Assembly: GCF_000515395.1 (NCBI RefSeq)
Contig: NZ_KI911782.1
Span: forward strand, 3,532,606 to 3,596,605
Source: Jiangella gansuensis DSM 44835
GTDB taxonomy: Bacteria; Actinomycetota; Actinomycetes; Jiangellales; Jiangellaceae
DNA: 64,000 nt
Reading direction: 5' to 3'
In this document: positions 1 through 9,476 of the stretch, in pieces
Layout: each line of letters begins with the position of its first letter
How positions within the stretch are numbered: position 1 is the first letter of the stretch
Notes under the pieces: model-generated
The model's input: the letters and a program-made list of their open reading frames with translations, nothing else
Told to the model about the DNA's origin: nothing
Databases searched by the model: none
Position numbers and translations under genes: made by a program

Positions 1-4
1 CGCG

Positions 5-1972
5 ATGCCGTTGAGCCGAAGGTCGTTCCTGACGGGTACCGGGCTGGCGTTCGCCGCGGCTCACGCCGGGCTGATGCCGGGGTGGAACGAGGGCACCGCC
101 GCGGCAGCCGACGGGCCGCTCACACCGACCCTCTACGGGCCGGCATCGCTGACCGCGGCGGTCCGCGGTGCGGCCGTCCTGGGCGACAGCGTGTACGTCG
201 CTTCTCGCTTCAACACTCCCGACCAGAAGCTGCGCCTGGCCGCGTTCGATGTCGCGACCGGCGAGAACCGCACGGTCGACGACCTCGACATCCCCAGCAA
301 CGGCGGCAACAAGCTGGCAGCCGACGGCCGGTACGTCTACATCGGCCCGGCCGGCAGCGCGTACGTGTGGCGGTTCGACCCGCAGACCCGCGAGGTGGAG
401 CCGTGGGTCGAGGCGGGGACGAGCACCACCTGGTACTACGAGATGGTGGTGGCCGGGCATCACCTGTACATCGGCACCTACCCCGACTGCACCGTCAAGC
501 GGATCCACCTCGGCACGGGCGCGATCGAGACCTACGGGCGCATCTCGTCGTCGCTCTACGCCGTCGCCATCGCCGTCGACGACACCCACGTGATCGCCGG
601 TTCCGCGGCACCCGGGACGCTCCTGCTCTGGCCGCGCGACGGCGGAACGCCCGTCGACCTGACGTCCCACCTGAGCAACTCACCCGTCGGCATCCTGGAC
701 CTGGCCGTCGCGGACGGCACGATCCACGTGGCCAGCGGACGCCAGGTGATCTCGTTCCGCAAGGACGGCTCAGAGCGAGTCTCCCGCGACATCCCAGCCG
801 AGGACCGGTATGTCGACCAGATCACGGTGGACGCCGACGGGACGGTGTACGCGCTGTCCCGCCTCACCACCAACCTCTACGAGGTCACGCCGGCCGGCCT
901 GACGAAGGTCGGCCAACCCGTCGGCGACGTCGAGAATCAACTGCTCTGGCCGATGAGCGACGGCAGCCTGCTCGGCGTCAGCGGCCTCGGTCATGTCTGG
1001 CGGACACGGCCCGGGGGCACCGCGGAAGTCTGGCAGACGGCCACCCGCGGTTTCGGCTACCCGGAGATCGTCCAGTCGATGATGCTCGACCGGCGCGGCC
1101 GGGTGTGGGTTGCCGGCCACTACGCGATGACCGTTCACGAGGCCCGTGCCCGCAGGTCGGCCAGGTTCGACGTCAACGGCGAGCCGAAGGCGATGGCCGA
1201 GGGCCGCGACGGCACCATCTACACCGGGCTGTATCCCAGCGCCCAGATCGTCGGCATCGACCCCGACACCTTCGAGATCACGCCACTCGGGACGCTGGGC
1301 AACGAGCAGCTGCGGACCAAGCGCATCCACGTCGACGTCGCCCACAACCAGCTCGTGGTCGCGTCCAGTCCGGCCACCACCAAGCACACCGGCGCGCTCA
1401 CCTTCGTCGACCTCGCAACCGGCGACTTCGACGTGCATCGCGAGTACCTGCCGGAGCAGAGCGTGATGGACGTCGTCGTGTCGGGCACCACCGCGTACCT
1501 CGTCGGCGACACCTACGGTGAGGGCACCAGCGGGCCGGTGCGGGTCACCGGCCAGATCGCGGCGGTCGACATCGTCACGCGCGAGCTCCTCTGGCGCGAC
1601 GAGCCCGTTCCGTGGGCGTCCTACGAGTCCGTCTACGTGACCGGCGACCTGCTCTACGCCGTCGGCCGACGTCCGCGCGGCGCGTGGTTCGCGTACGATC
1701 TGCGCACCCGCACCGTCGTCATGGAGGGCGACCTGGGCGGCTACGGCCAGCTCAACGGCGTGGACGGTCGCGTGTTCTCGTGGGTGCACTGGACCAACGA
1801 CATCAGCGAGCTGCCCACGCAACCAGGCGGCGAGGTGCGGACCGTGTACGACGACGTGCCGCGGGGCTGGTACAACAACCCGCTGTTCAACTTCACCCGG
1901 AACGGATCGGGGACGTGGGGCATGCACGGTACCGATCTGGCCTTCTTCCCCCTGGGTCGGCCCGCCCGGTGA
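5..1972 (+). CDS. Tat-exported beta-propeller protein
   Basis: The 655-residue product begins with a twin-arginine signal (SRRSFLTG near residue 4, then an alanine-rich hydrophobic stretch), so it is probably exported folded by the Tat system. The rest is a series of about 45-residue strands of the kind seen in PQQ/WD-like beta-propellers (for example DGRYVYIGPAGSAYVWRFD and DGTIYTGLYPSAQIVGID). No catalytic motif is recognisable, so a binding or lyase-like role is only a guess. The ATG lies at the window edge, so the ribosome site and any upstream in-frame start are not visible. It converges on the FAD/Fe-S oxidase gene, and its TGA is part of the shared terminator stem. Confidence 0.75.
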   Translation: MPLSRRSFLTGTGLAFAAAHAGLMPGWNEGTAAAADGPLTPTLYGPASLTAAVRGAAVLGDSVYVASRFNTPDQKLRLAAFDVATGENRTVDDLDIPSNGGNKLAADGRYVYIGPAGSAYVWRFDPQTREVEPWVEAGTSTTWYYEMVVAGHHLYIGTYPDCTVKRIHLGTGAIETYGRISSSLYAVAIAVDDTHVIAGSAAPGTLLLWPRDGGTPVDLTSHLSNSPVGILDLAVADGTIHVASGRQVISFRKDGSERVSRDIPAEDRYVDQITVDADGTVYALSRLTTNLYEVTPAGLTKVGQPVGDVENQLLWPMSDGSLLGVSGLGHVWRTRPGGTAEVWQTATRGFGYPEIVQSMMLDRRGRVWVAGHYAMTVHEARARRSARFDVNGEPKAMAEGRDGTIYTGLYPSAQIVGIDPDTFEITPLGTLGNEQLRTKRIHVDVAHNQLVVASSPATTKHTGALTFVDLATGDFDVHREYLPEQSVMDVVVSGTTAYLVGDTYGEGTSGPVRVTGQIAAVDIVTRELLWRDEPVPWASYESVYVTGDLLYAVGRRPRGAWFAYDLRTRTVVMEGDLGGYGQLNGVDGRVFSWVHWTNDISELPTQPGGEVRTVYDDVPRGWYNNPLFNFTRNGSGTWGMHGTDLAFFPLGRPAR

Positions 1973-2019
1973 TCATCAACGGTTGGCTGTGTCCTGGCAC
2001 GCCCAACCGTTGATGATCA
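1970..2019. terminator. Bidirectional terminator containing both stop codons
   Basis: A perfect 17-bp inverted repeat (arms 1970-1986 and 2003-2019, 16-nt loop) lies between two convergent genes. Each arm begins with the TGA stop codon of one gene (1970-1972 on plus, 2019-2017 on minus), so translation ends at the base of the hairpin from both sides. Confidence 0.85.
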
Positions 2020-4833
2020 AGGGGAACGGGTGAGCAACTGGGCCAGATGCACGCCGCCGCGGCCGGCCAGGTCCTCGGCCTGAGTGCGGCACGAGAACCC
2101 GTCGGCCAGCAGGACCGCACCGTCGGGGGCCGAGCGCAGCGCCGGCAGCAGCCCGTTCTCGGCGACCGCGACGGAGACGTCGTAGTGGCCGGCGGTCATC
2201 CCGAAATCGCCGGCCAGGCCGCAGCAGCCGGCGACCGCGGTGACCTCGGCGCCGGCGCGCCGCAGCACCCGCAGGTCGGCGTCGTAGCCGGCGGTGGCGT
2301 GCTGGTGGCAGTGCGGCTGGGCGACGACGGCGACACCGCTGAGGTCCGGCGGCGTCCAGGGCGCAGGGCCGGCCGAGGCCGCGTCCAGCACCTCGGCCAG
2401 GGTGCGGGTCGCGGCTTCGACGGCGCGCGCCCGCGGGTCGTCGCCGAGCAGCTCGATCAGGTCGCTGCGCAGCACGGCTGTGCAGGACGGCTCGAGCCCG
2501 ACGATCGGCGTGCCGGCGGCCGCGTGCGGCGCGAACGCGTCGAGCAGCCGGCGCAGCTTGGCCTTGGCCTGGTCGAGCTGGCCGGTGCTGATCCACGTCA
2601 GGCCGCAGCACACATCTCCCGCGGAGACGGTCACGGTGTAGCCGGCGTCGGTGAGCAGGCGCATGGCCGCGCGGGCGGCGTCGGGCGTGAAGGCGTCGCT
2701 GAACGAGTCGACCCACAGCAGCACCGGCCCGCGGTCACCGTCGCCGGCCGGCACCGCCGCGCGCCGTCGCCGCCACCACCGCCGGAACGGCTGGGCGGCG
2801 AACCGGGGCACGGCCCGACGCGGGTCCATGCCGCCCAGCCGCAGCAGTACCCGCCGCAGCGGACGGATCGCCAGCACCGCGTTGACCAGGCGCGGCGCCA
2901 GCCCGGCCAGCCGCGCCCACTGGGGTAGCCGGCCCAGCAGGTAGTGCGGCAGCGGCCGCAGCCGGCCGCGGTAGGTGCGGTAGAGCACCTCGGCCTTGTA
3001 CGCCGCCATGTCGATGCCGGTCGGGCAGTCCGACCGGCAGGCCTTGCACGACAGGCACAGGTCCAAAGACTCGTGTACCTCGGCCGAGCCCCACCCGTCG
3101 TGCACCAGCGAGCCGTTCGCCAGTTCCTGCAGCACCCGGGCACGGCCGCGGGTGGAGTCCTTCTCGTCCTGCGTGGCCAGATACGACGGGCACATGACGC
3201 CGCCGGACGACGACAGGTCGGCGCGGCACTTGCCCACGCCGACGCAGCGGTGCACGGCGGTGGTGAGGTCACCGGAGTCGGCGGCGAACCGGAACCCGCC
3301 GGCGGCCGGGAGCGGCCGGGCGGCCGGCCGGCGCAGGTCGGTGTCCACGGCCGCCGGCCGGACGACGACGCCCGGATTGAGCACGTCGGCGGGGTCGAAC
3401 AGGCCCTTGAACCGCTCGAACAGGCCGATGGCGGCGGGGGAGTACATGTGGGGGAGCAGTTCGCCGCGGGCACGGCCGTCGCCGTGCTCCCCGGACAGCG
3501 AGCCGCCGTGCGATGCGACCAGCATCGCGGCGTCGACGAGGAACGGGCGCAGCCGCTGCGGCGCGTCGGCCAGCGGCAGGTCGAGCCGGACATGCACGCA
3601 GCCGTCGCCGAAGTGCCCGTACAGCAGGCCGTCGATGCCGTGTTCGGCCAGCAGGGCGTCGAAGCCGCGCAGGTAGGCGCCGAGCCGTTCCGGTGGGACC
3701 GCGGCGTCCTCCCAGCCGGGCCAGGCTTGCTCACCGGAGGCGGTGCGCCCGGCCAGCCCGGCGCCGTCCTCGCGGATGCGCCACAGCGCGGCCGCGTCCG
3801 GGCCGGCTTCGAGGACCTCGCTGTCGACGGCGTCGGCATCGGCGACCAGGGCAGCCGCCGCGGCCCGTGCGCCCGCGGCGTCCTCGCCACCGACCTCCAC
3901 CAGCAGCCAGCCGGCGCCGTCCGGTAGCGGCGGCACCCGGGCCGGGCCGTGGTGCCGGCGTACGACGTCGACGAGCCGCGCGTCCAGGCCCTCGACGGCC
4001 AGCGGCTGGTGCGTGAGCAGCGCCGGTGCGGCATCGGCGGCGGTCGCCATGTCGGGGTAGCCGAGCACGACGAGTGCGCGGGCCGGTGCGACCGGCACCA
4101 GCCGCACCCGGGCACCGAGCAGCGTCCCGCAGGTGCCCTCGGTGCCGGTGAGCGCCTTGGCCAGGTCGGCGCCGCGTTCGGGCAGCAGGTGCTCGAGCGA
4201 GTAGCCGGACATCTGACGGCCGAACCGGCCCAGTTCGGTGCGGATGACCGCCAGCTCGGAGTTCACCAGGCCGGCCAGCCCGGGCACGGGGTCCAGGCCG
4301 AGCCCGGCGGTGAAGCGCCGGCCGGTGCCGTCGAGCCAGTCGAGTTCGACGACGTTGTCGGCGGTCGTTCCGTACGCGACGGCGTGCGGGCCGCAGGCGT
4401 TGTTGCCGATCATGCCGCCGATGGTGCAGCGGGCGTGGGTGGAGGGGTCGGGGCCGAAACGCAGCCCGTATGGCGCAGACTGCGCCTGCAGCGACGCGAG
4501 CACCACGCCCGGCTCGACCAGGGCCGTGCCCGACTCCGGGTCGATCTCGAGCACGCGGTTCAGGTGCCGGGAGAAATCGACGACGACGCCCGGCCCGACC
4601 GCGTTGCCGGCCACGGAGGTGCCGCCGCCGCGCGCGGTCAACGCCACGCCGGCGGACCGGGCCACCTCCGCCACCGCGAGGACGTCGTCGACGTGCCGGG
4701 GGAACACCACCACGCGGGGCACGACGCGGTAGTTCGACGCGTCCGACGAGTACTCCGCGCGGCGGCGGCTGGACGCGTCGACGCCGCCCGGCGCAGCGGT
4801 CGCCAGAAGTCGAGTGAGTTCGTCAGCCGTCAT
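2017..4833 (-). CDS. FAD-binding and (Fe-S)-binding D-2-hydroxyacid (D-lactate/glycolate) oxidoreductase
   Basis: This 938-residue protein fuses a GlcD-like FAD domain to a GlcF-like Fe-S domain, a known D-lactate/2-hydroxyacid dehydrogenase architecture of about 950-1000 residues. The FAD-binding PCMH motif ARGGGTSVAGNAVGPG lies near residue 70. Two iron-sulfur clusters follow: CVGVGKC with a later Cys near 525-550, and CLSCKACRSDCP near 595. CCG-type motifs (VCCGLTW near 741, GCCGLAGDFG near 869) close the protein. It probably passes electrons from a 2-hydroxyacid to the respiratory chain. Its start lies in a 160-bp divergent region that also holds the first IclR-type operator, so it may belong to the same regulon. 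In the inferred pathway it would oxidise a hydroxyacid end product. Confidence 0.85.
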   Translation of the reverse strand: MTADELTRLLATAAPGGVDASSRRRAEYSSDASNYRVVPRVVVFPRHVDDVLAVAEVARSAGVALTARGGGTSVAGNAVGPGVVVDFSRHLNRVLEIDPESGTALVEPGVVLASLQAQSAPYGLRFGPDPSTHARCTIGGMIGNNACGPHAVAYGTTADNVVELDWLDGTGRRFTAGLGLDPVPGLAGLVNSELAVIRTELGRFGRQMSGYSLEHLLPERGADLAKALTGTEGTCGTLLGARVRLVPVAPARALVVLGYPDMATAADAAPALLTHQPLAVEGLDARLVDVVRRHHGPARVPPLPDGAGWLLVEVGGEDAAGARAAAAALVADADAVDSEVLEAGPDAAALWRIREDGAGLAGRTASGEQAWPGWEDAAVPPERLGAYLRGFDALLAEHGIDGLLYGHFGDGCVHVRLDLPLADAPQRLRPFLVDAAMLVASHGGSLSGEHGDGRARGELLPHMYSPAAIGLFERFKGLFDPADVLNPGVVVRPAAVDTDLRRPAARPLPAAGGFRFAADSGDLTTAVHRCVGVGKCRADLSSSGGVMCPSYLATQDEKDSTRGRARVLQELANGSLVHDGWGSAEVHESLDLCLSCKACRSDCPTGIDMAAYKAEVLYRTYRGRLRPLPHYLLGRLPQWARLAGLAPRLVNAVLAIRPLRRVLLRLGGMDPRRAVPRFAAQPFRRWWRRRRAAVPAGDGDRGPVLLWVDSFSDAFTPDAARAAMRLLTDAGYTVTVSAGDVCCGLTWISTGQLDQAKAKLRRLLDAFAPHAAAGTPIVGLEPSCTAVLRSDLIELLGDDPRARAVEAATRTLAEVLDAASAGPAPWTPPDLSGVAVVAQPHCHQHATAGYDADLRVLRRAGAEVTAVAGCCGLAGDFGMTAGHYDVSVAVAENGLLPALRSAPDGAVLLADGFSCRTQAEDLAGRGGVHLAQLLTRSP

Positions 4834-4894
4834 GCGCGCTGGCTTCCGTGTCGATGTGCACGTCTTGAAGCTACAGAAAGCACTGGGAAGGCTC

Positions 4895-4927
4895 TTGACA
4901 TGGAATGAAGTTCCATGAGTCTATCAT
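4895..4927 (+). promoter_or_regulatory. Promoter with IclR-type operator, site 1
   Basis: The palindrome CATGGAATGAAGTTCCATG (4899-4917) has perfect 7-bp arms around TGAAG. It overlaps the end of a consensus -35 TTGACA (4895-4900) and fills the spacer before a weak -10 (GTCTAT 4919-4924 or TATCAT 4922-4927). A protein bound here would block RNA polymerase for the rightward gene and perhaps for the divergent oxidase. The core TGGAA-N5-TTCCA matches the known IclR-type operator form. Confidence 0.75.
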
Positions 4928-4993
4928 CGCAGACTCTGCGGAATCGGGCGCGCTGCCGCCCCGTTTCGCTCCACTCCAGCCAAGGAGGCGTCC

Positions 4994-7108
4994 ATGGGTA
5001 GTGCCAAGTTCTCCCGGCGAACGGGGCTGATCGGAGCGGCCGCGGGCGGGCTCTCCTTGACGGGCGGAGGAATCCTCGGTTCGGCATCTGCAACCGAGGT
5101 TCATTGGACTGACGACCTGGACGAGCTCACGCTCTTCGCCTTCGACCAGGTGTCGATCCCATCCGTGCAGAACCTCAAGCTTGAGATGCGCAACCCGGTC
5201 AAGCACCCGGACAACCCGGTGGTTCCGCGCGGCGAGGCCGGCAGCGTGGATTCCTGGGCGGTCCAGTTCTACGGCTCGGTCATCAAGGTCGGCGACAAGT
5301 ACCGCATGTGGTATTGCGCGGTCAGCGCGGAGGAGCGCGAGGAGCACACCGGTAGCAGCACGTCCGCGCTGTGGCGAGTCGCCTACGCGGAGAGCACTGA
5401 CGGCGTCAACTGGGTGAAGCCGAACCTCGGCCTGGTGGAGTTCCGTGGCAGCAAGAACAACAATCTCGTGCTCATGGACCCGCCGATCGGCGTGCTGAAC
5501 GTCAAGGTCTTGCACGAGCCGGACGACCACCCCAGCCGGCGGTACAAGATGGGCTGCCACGTCTACTGGGACAACCGCGGCAACCGGCACGGCACGCTGG
5601 CTGTGTACGGCAGCCCCGACGGGCTGAACTGGACGTCGCTCACCGACATCGAGCCGATCAACGGTGAAATGGCGGTTGACGACTTGCTGATCCCGGCCCT
5701 GCATGCCGAGCCTGTCGGCGGCCTGTACAAGTGGAAGGGCACTTACCACTCCACCGGCCAGAACGGCAACCCCGCGGTGCGTCCGATCCACGGACGGGTC
5801 GGCCGGACGTGGGAGTCGGGTGACTTCGAGCAGTGGCAGCAGACCAGCACAATGACTTGGGTGCGGCATCAGCAGCACACGCTGCTCGGGCCTGGCCGCA
5901 GTCTCGAGGGTGAGCAACAGCACGAGGGCATCAGCGTGTGGAACCGGGGCAATGTCCTGCTCGGCGTGACCGGCCAGTGGCACGGCGACGCGAGCTGGCA
6001 GAACGTCACCATCGACCTCGGTTTCCTGGTCAGCAACGACGGCCTGCACTTCCGGGAGCCCGCAAACGAATGGACCTTCATCCCGCGCGGCCAGGACGGC
6101 ACGCCAGAGGCGACCGTGGCCAACCCGTCGTTCGAGACTCTTGACGACGACGGCTGGCCGGTGTCGTGGACCCTCGATGCCAACCGGGCGCAGACCGCGG
6201 CGGCCAGCACCGAGCGCGCCCGGACCGGCACCACCAGCTTGCGAGTCGAGAACGTCGTCGGCACATCGGTCGGCGTGCGGACGCCCAAACTGCCGGCCGA
6301 GGAAGGCGTGGAGTACACGGCTAAGGTCTGGACGTTCACCGACAGCGGTACGCCAGCCCAGCTCTTCATGGAGTTCTTCGACGCATCCGGCAGGCGGTTG
6401 GCGAACCATTTCGTCCAGCCCGAAGCCTCGGACGACTGGCAAGAAGTGACCTTCGCCGCGACGGCGCCGGCTGGCACCGCGACTCTCAACGTGATGCTGT
6501 ACGGCGCCACGGGGGCCGCGGGTGTCTCCTTCCACGACGACGTCAGCCTCAGCTGGCCCGGCTCGGGTGATGGCGTCGCCGAGTGGGACCGCGGCGGCCT
6601 CCTCCAGGGTCAGGGATTCGAGAACGTCGGCGACCAGACGCTCGTCTACTACGGCGCCTGGGACCCGCGCGTGAATATTCCCGGGGTCCCGCTGCCGCCA
6701 CGGGGTGGCGTGGGCATCGCGGTGCTGCCGAAGGACCGGTTCGGCGACCTGACGGTCGACCTGCGGGCCGAGGGCGACGGCGCGTACCAGATCCCCGAGG
6801 TGACCAGCGAGTTCGTCACTGCGAGCGTCGTGCTGGGTCGGCGACACCGGTCGCCGAAGTTCTTCGTCAACGCCGAGGGTCTGGGCGCTCAGGCGAAGCT
6901 GCGGTTCGAGCTGCTTGAACACGACTACACGCCGATCCCCGGCTACTCGGGGGACAACGCGGCGGTTGTCGACATCGACGGCTTCCGGACGCCCATCGCG
7001 TGGGCCCGTAGCCGCGGGCGTCGACTGCCCGAGAAGATCAGGATCCGCGGCTACTTCGACGGTGAGCAGAACACCGACATCAAACTGAGCGCCATCTACA
7101 TCGCCTGA
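4994..7108 (+). CDS. Tat-exported five-bladed propeller protein (arabinanase/levansucrase/invertase superfamily) with inserted binding module
   Basis: The 704-residue product has a Tat signal (FSRRTGLIGAA) and a good ribosome site (AAGGAGG at 4982-4988). Residues from about 45 to 375 carry repeats typical of the GH32/43-like five-bladed propeller: KYRMWYCAV, RVAYAESTDGVNW, YGSPDGLNW. At about residues 376-520 a jelly-roll-like carbohydrate-binding module (NPSFETL to FHDDVSL) is inserted. The propeller then resumes (LLQGQGFENVGDQTLVYYGA), so the module sits inside the fold. I cannot assign the catalytic acids, so glycosidase activity is inferred from the family. It is the first gene downstream of operator 1. 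The next gene is a paralogue, and a hairpin separates the two. Confidence 0.8.
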   Translation: MGSAKFSRRTGLIGAAAGGLSLTGGGILGSASATEVHWTDDLDELTLFAFDQVSIPSVQNLKLEMRNPVKHPDNPVVPRGEAGSVDSWAVQFYGSVIKVGDKYRMWYCAVSAEEREEHTGSSTSALWRVAYAESTDGVNWVKPNLGLVEFRGSKNNNLVLMDPPIGVLNVKVLHEPDDHPSRRYKMGCHVYWDNRGNRHGTLAVYGSPDGLNWTSLTDIEPINGEMAVDDLLIPALHAEPVGGLYKWKGTYHSTGQNGNPAVRPIHGRVGRTWESGDFEQWQQTSTMTWVRHQQHTLLGPGRSLEGEQQHEGISVWNRGNVLLGVTGQWHGDASWQNVTIDLGFLVSNDGLHFREPANEWTFIPRGQDGTPEATVANPSFETLDDDGWPVSWTLDANRAQTAAASTERARTGTTSLRVENVVGTSVGVRTPKLPAEEGVEYTAKVWTFTDSGTPAQLFMEFFDASGRRLANHFVQPEASDDWQEVTFAATAPAGTATLNVMLYGATGAAGVSFHDDVSLSWPGSGDGVAEWDRGGLLQGQGFENVGDQTLVYYGAWDPRVNIPGVPLPPRGGVGIAVLPKDRFGDLTVDLRAEGDGAYQIPEVTSEFVTASVVLGRRHRSPKFFVNAEGLGAQAKLRFELLEHDYTPIPGYSGDNAAVVDIDGFRTPIAWARSRGRRLPEKIRIRGYFDGEQNTDIKLSAIYIA

Positions 7109-7116
7109 GCATCGCC

Positions 7117-7152
7117 TGGGCCCGGGCGCTGAACCGCGAGCGCCCGGGCCCA
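7117..7152. terminator. Hairpin after first propeller gene
   Basis: Perfect 14-bp inverted repeat, arms 7117-7130 and 7139-7152, 8-nt loop, nine bases after the stop codon. There is no clear T-tract, so it may attenuate rather than fully terminate. Confidence 0.65.
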
Positions 7153-7337
7153 TCCCGAAACCATCACGTGCACCACGAAATCCCCTGCCCGCACTAGGCC
7201 TACAGGGCTAGTGACGCGAGCGAAGTCCTCGTGACGCGGACGCCCAGGCACACCCAGCTCTGCGTCGCACGTGCCCGTCCCACCGGATCGCACCACCCGG
7301 CAATCCGCCGTGTCCTGCCATGGACAGGAGAGCGCAG
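7153..7337. other. Intergenic region before second propeller gene
   Basis: This 185-base stretch has no coding potential. It holds an imperfect inverted repeat (ACTAGGCC at 7193-7200 against GGGCTAGT at 7205-7212) and two copies of GTGACGCG 20 bp apart (near 7211 and 7231). I see no TGGAA-type operator and no convincing promoter, so the second propeller gene may depend on read-through. Confidence 0.4.
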
Positions 7338-9446
7338 ATGGAGACCGTGAAGTTCACCCGACGCACCGGACTGGTGGGAGCCGCGGCAGGCGGCCTGGCT
7401 CTGGCCGGTGTCCGGACCGCCAACGCACCCGAGGCCGTTGCCGCCGAGGTGGTGAGCGGCGAACCCGGCGGCGAGATCACCCTCTTCGGCTTCGACCAGG
7501 TGTCGATCCCGTTCGTGCAGAACCTCAAGGTGGAGATGCGGACCCCAACGAAGCACCCGGCGAACCCGGTGGTGCCTCTGGGGTCCTCGGGCCAGCCGGA
7601 CTCGTGGGCGGCGCAGTTCTACGGCTCGGTGATCAAGGTGGGCAGCACCTACCGCATGTGGTACTGCGCGGTGGGGGACGAGCGGGACGAACTGGGCGGT
7701 CGGCCCGAGTGGTGGAAGGTTGCTTACGCAGAGAGCACCGACGGCGTCACCTGGACCAAGCCGAACCTCGGCCTGGTCACCTACCGGGGCAACACCAACA
7801 ACAACCTGGTGGCGATGGATCCGGGGATCGGCGTCCTGAACGTCAAGGTCCTCCACGAGCCCGACGACCCCGACCCCGACCTCGGCTACAAGATGGCCGC
7901 GCATGTCTACTGGGACAACCGCGGCAACAGCCACGGCACGCTGGCAGTATTCGGCAGCCCCGACGGCCTGGAGTGGACGTCGCTCACCGGCATCACCCCG
8001 GTGGACTACATGCTCGAGGAGAGCGACCTGGTGCTGCCGGCTCTGCACGCCGAGCCGGTGGGTGGCCTGTACAAGTGGCGGGGCAACTACTACCTGTCCG
8101 GGCAGAACGCCAACCCCTCGGTGCGGCCATACCACGGTCGGGTGAGTCGCGGCTGGATCTCCGGCGACTTCGTGTCGTGGTCCCAGACCAACGTCATGAG
8201 TTTCGCTCGCACTGCCCAGCACACCCTGCTCGGCGCCGGCCGGAGCCGGGAAGGCGAGCAGCAGCACGAGGGCGTCAGCGTGTGGAACCGGGGCAATGTG
8301 CTTCTCGGCACCTATGGACTGTGGCACGGCGCCGCCGGCTGGGACGACGTCACCATCGACCTGGGCTTCGTCATCAGCAACGACGGCGTGAACTTCCGCG
8401 AGCCCGCGCACGAGTTCACGTTCCTGGAGCGCGGCGGGCTGGCCGCGCCGCTGCCGGAGGTTGTCAATCCCTCGTTCGAGGACCTCGACGGCGGCTGGCC
8501 GGTGGCCTGGACGCTGGACCCGCCGCCGCGAGGCCAGACCGCGGCGGCCAACACCGAACAGGCGCACACCGGCAGCCTCAGCTTGCGGGTGGAGAACGCC
8601 GCCGGAACACCGATCGCGGTGCGGTCGGACAGGCTTCCCGCCGTGCCGGGCTCGGAGTACACGGCGTCGATGTGGGTGCAGACCGAGAGCGGCACTCCGG
8701 CTCAGCTGTTCCTGGAGTTCTTCAATGCCTCCGGGAGCCGCATCCACTACCAGTTCGTCCAGCCGGCGGCGAGCGGCACCTGGCAACAGGTCTCGGTCAG
8801 CGCGACGGCACCGGCGGGAACCCAGAAGCTGGACGTGATGGTGTACGGCACCACCGCGGCGGGCGGCGTGTCGTTCCACGACGACATCACCGTGGTCAAC
8901 GAGGACGCCGTACCGCCTCCGGCCGATTGGGACCAGGGCGGCCTGCTCCAGGGCCAGGGCTTCGAGCACGTCGGTGACCAGACGTTCGTCTACTACGGCG
9001 CTTGGGATCCACGAACCAGCGACGATCCGGAGCCACGCGCCGCGCGGGGCGGCGTAGGCATCGCGGTTCTGCCGAAGGACCGATTCGGCGACCTGGTGGT
9101 CGACCTACGAGCGGAGGGTTCCGGGGAGTACCAGATACCTGAGGTCACGAGTGAGTTCCTGACGGCCACGGTCAGCCTCGGCGCCCGGCCCAGCGCACCG
9201 GACTTCTTCGTCAACGCCGAGGGGCTCGGAACCAATGCGACGTTGCGGCTGGAGCTGCTGGACGACAACCTCACACCGCTGGCCGGGTACTCCGGCGCGA
9301 ACGCGGCGGTCGTCAGCACCAATGGCTTCCGCACCCCGGTGGTCTGGCCCGGGACGGCCGCGTTGCCGGAGAGGATCCGGATCAGGGGAGTCTTCGCTGG
9401 CGACGACAACACCACCATCAAGCTCAGTGCCGTCTACATCGTATGA
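7338..9446 (+). CDS. Tat-exported propeller protein with inserted binding module, paralogue of the preceding gene
   Basis: The 702-residue product is colinear with its upstream neighbour: Tat signal (KFTRRTGLVGAAAGG), five-bladed propeller, a binding module starting at residue 376 (NPSFEDLDGGWPVAW), and the remaining propeller. I chose the ATG at 7338 because it follows ACAGGAGA and aligns with the start of the paralogue; an ATG at 7320 has no ribosome site. Long stretches are nearly identical between the two (FDQVSIPFVQNLKVEMR, AAHVYWDNRGN, EGEQQHEGVSVWNRGNVLLG), showing a tandem duplication that has since diverged. A secreted or cell-surface role on the same polymer with a different linkage preference is my inference. 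Confidence 0.8.
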   Translation: METVKFTRRTGLVGAAAGGLALAGVRTANAPEAVAAEVVSGEPGGEITLFGFDQVSIPFVQNLKVEMRTPTKHPANPVVPLGSSGQPDSWAAQFYGSVIKVGSTYRMWYCAVGDERDELGGRPEWWKVAYAESTDGVTWTKPNLGLVTYRGNTNNNLVAMDPGIGVLNVKVLHEPDDPDPDLGYKMAAHVYWDNRGNSHGTLAVFGSPDGLEWTSLTGITPVDYMLEESDLVLPALHAEPVGGLYKWRGNYYLSGQNANPSVRPYHGRVSRGWISGDFVSWSQTNVMSFARTAQHTLLGAGRSREGEQQHEGVSVWNRGNVLLGTYGLWHGAAGWDDVTIDLGFVISNDGVNFREPAHEFTFLERGGLAAPLPEVVNPSFEDLDGGWPVAWTLDPPPRGQTAAANTEQAHTGSLSLRVENAAGTPIAVRSDRLPAVPGSEYTASMWVQTESGTPAQLFLEFFNASGSRIHYQFVQPAASGTWQQVSVSATAPAGTQKLDVMVYGTTAAGGVSFHDDITVVNEDAVPPPADWDQGGLLQGQGFEHVGDQTFVYYGAWDPRTSDDPEPRAARGGVGIAVLPKDRFGDLVVDLRAEGSGEYQIPEVTSEFLTATVSLGARPSAPDFFVNAEGLGTNATLRLELLDDNLTPLAGYSGANAAVVSTNGFRTPVVWPGTAALPERIRIRGVFAGDDNTTIKLSAVYIV

Positions 9447-9476
9447 CGCTGCGACCAACGACGAAGGGAACCGACG

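Noticed and set aside
4871-7153. A 760-codon open frame on the minus strand
   Set aside because: It is the antisense shadow of the first propeller gene; an equivalent shadow covers the paralogue at 7200-8969. No domain is recognisable in either.
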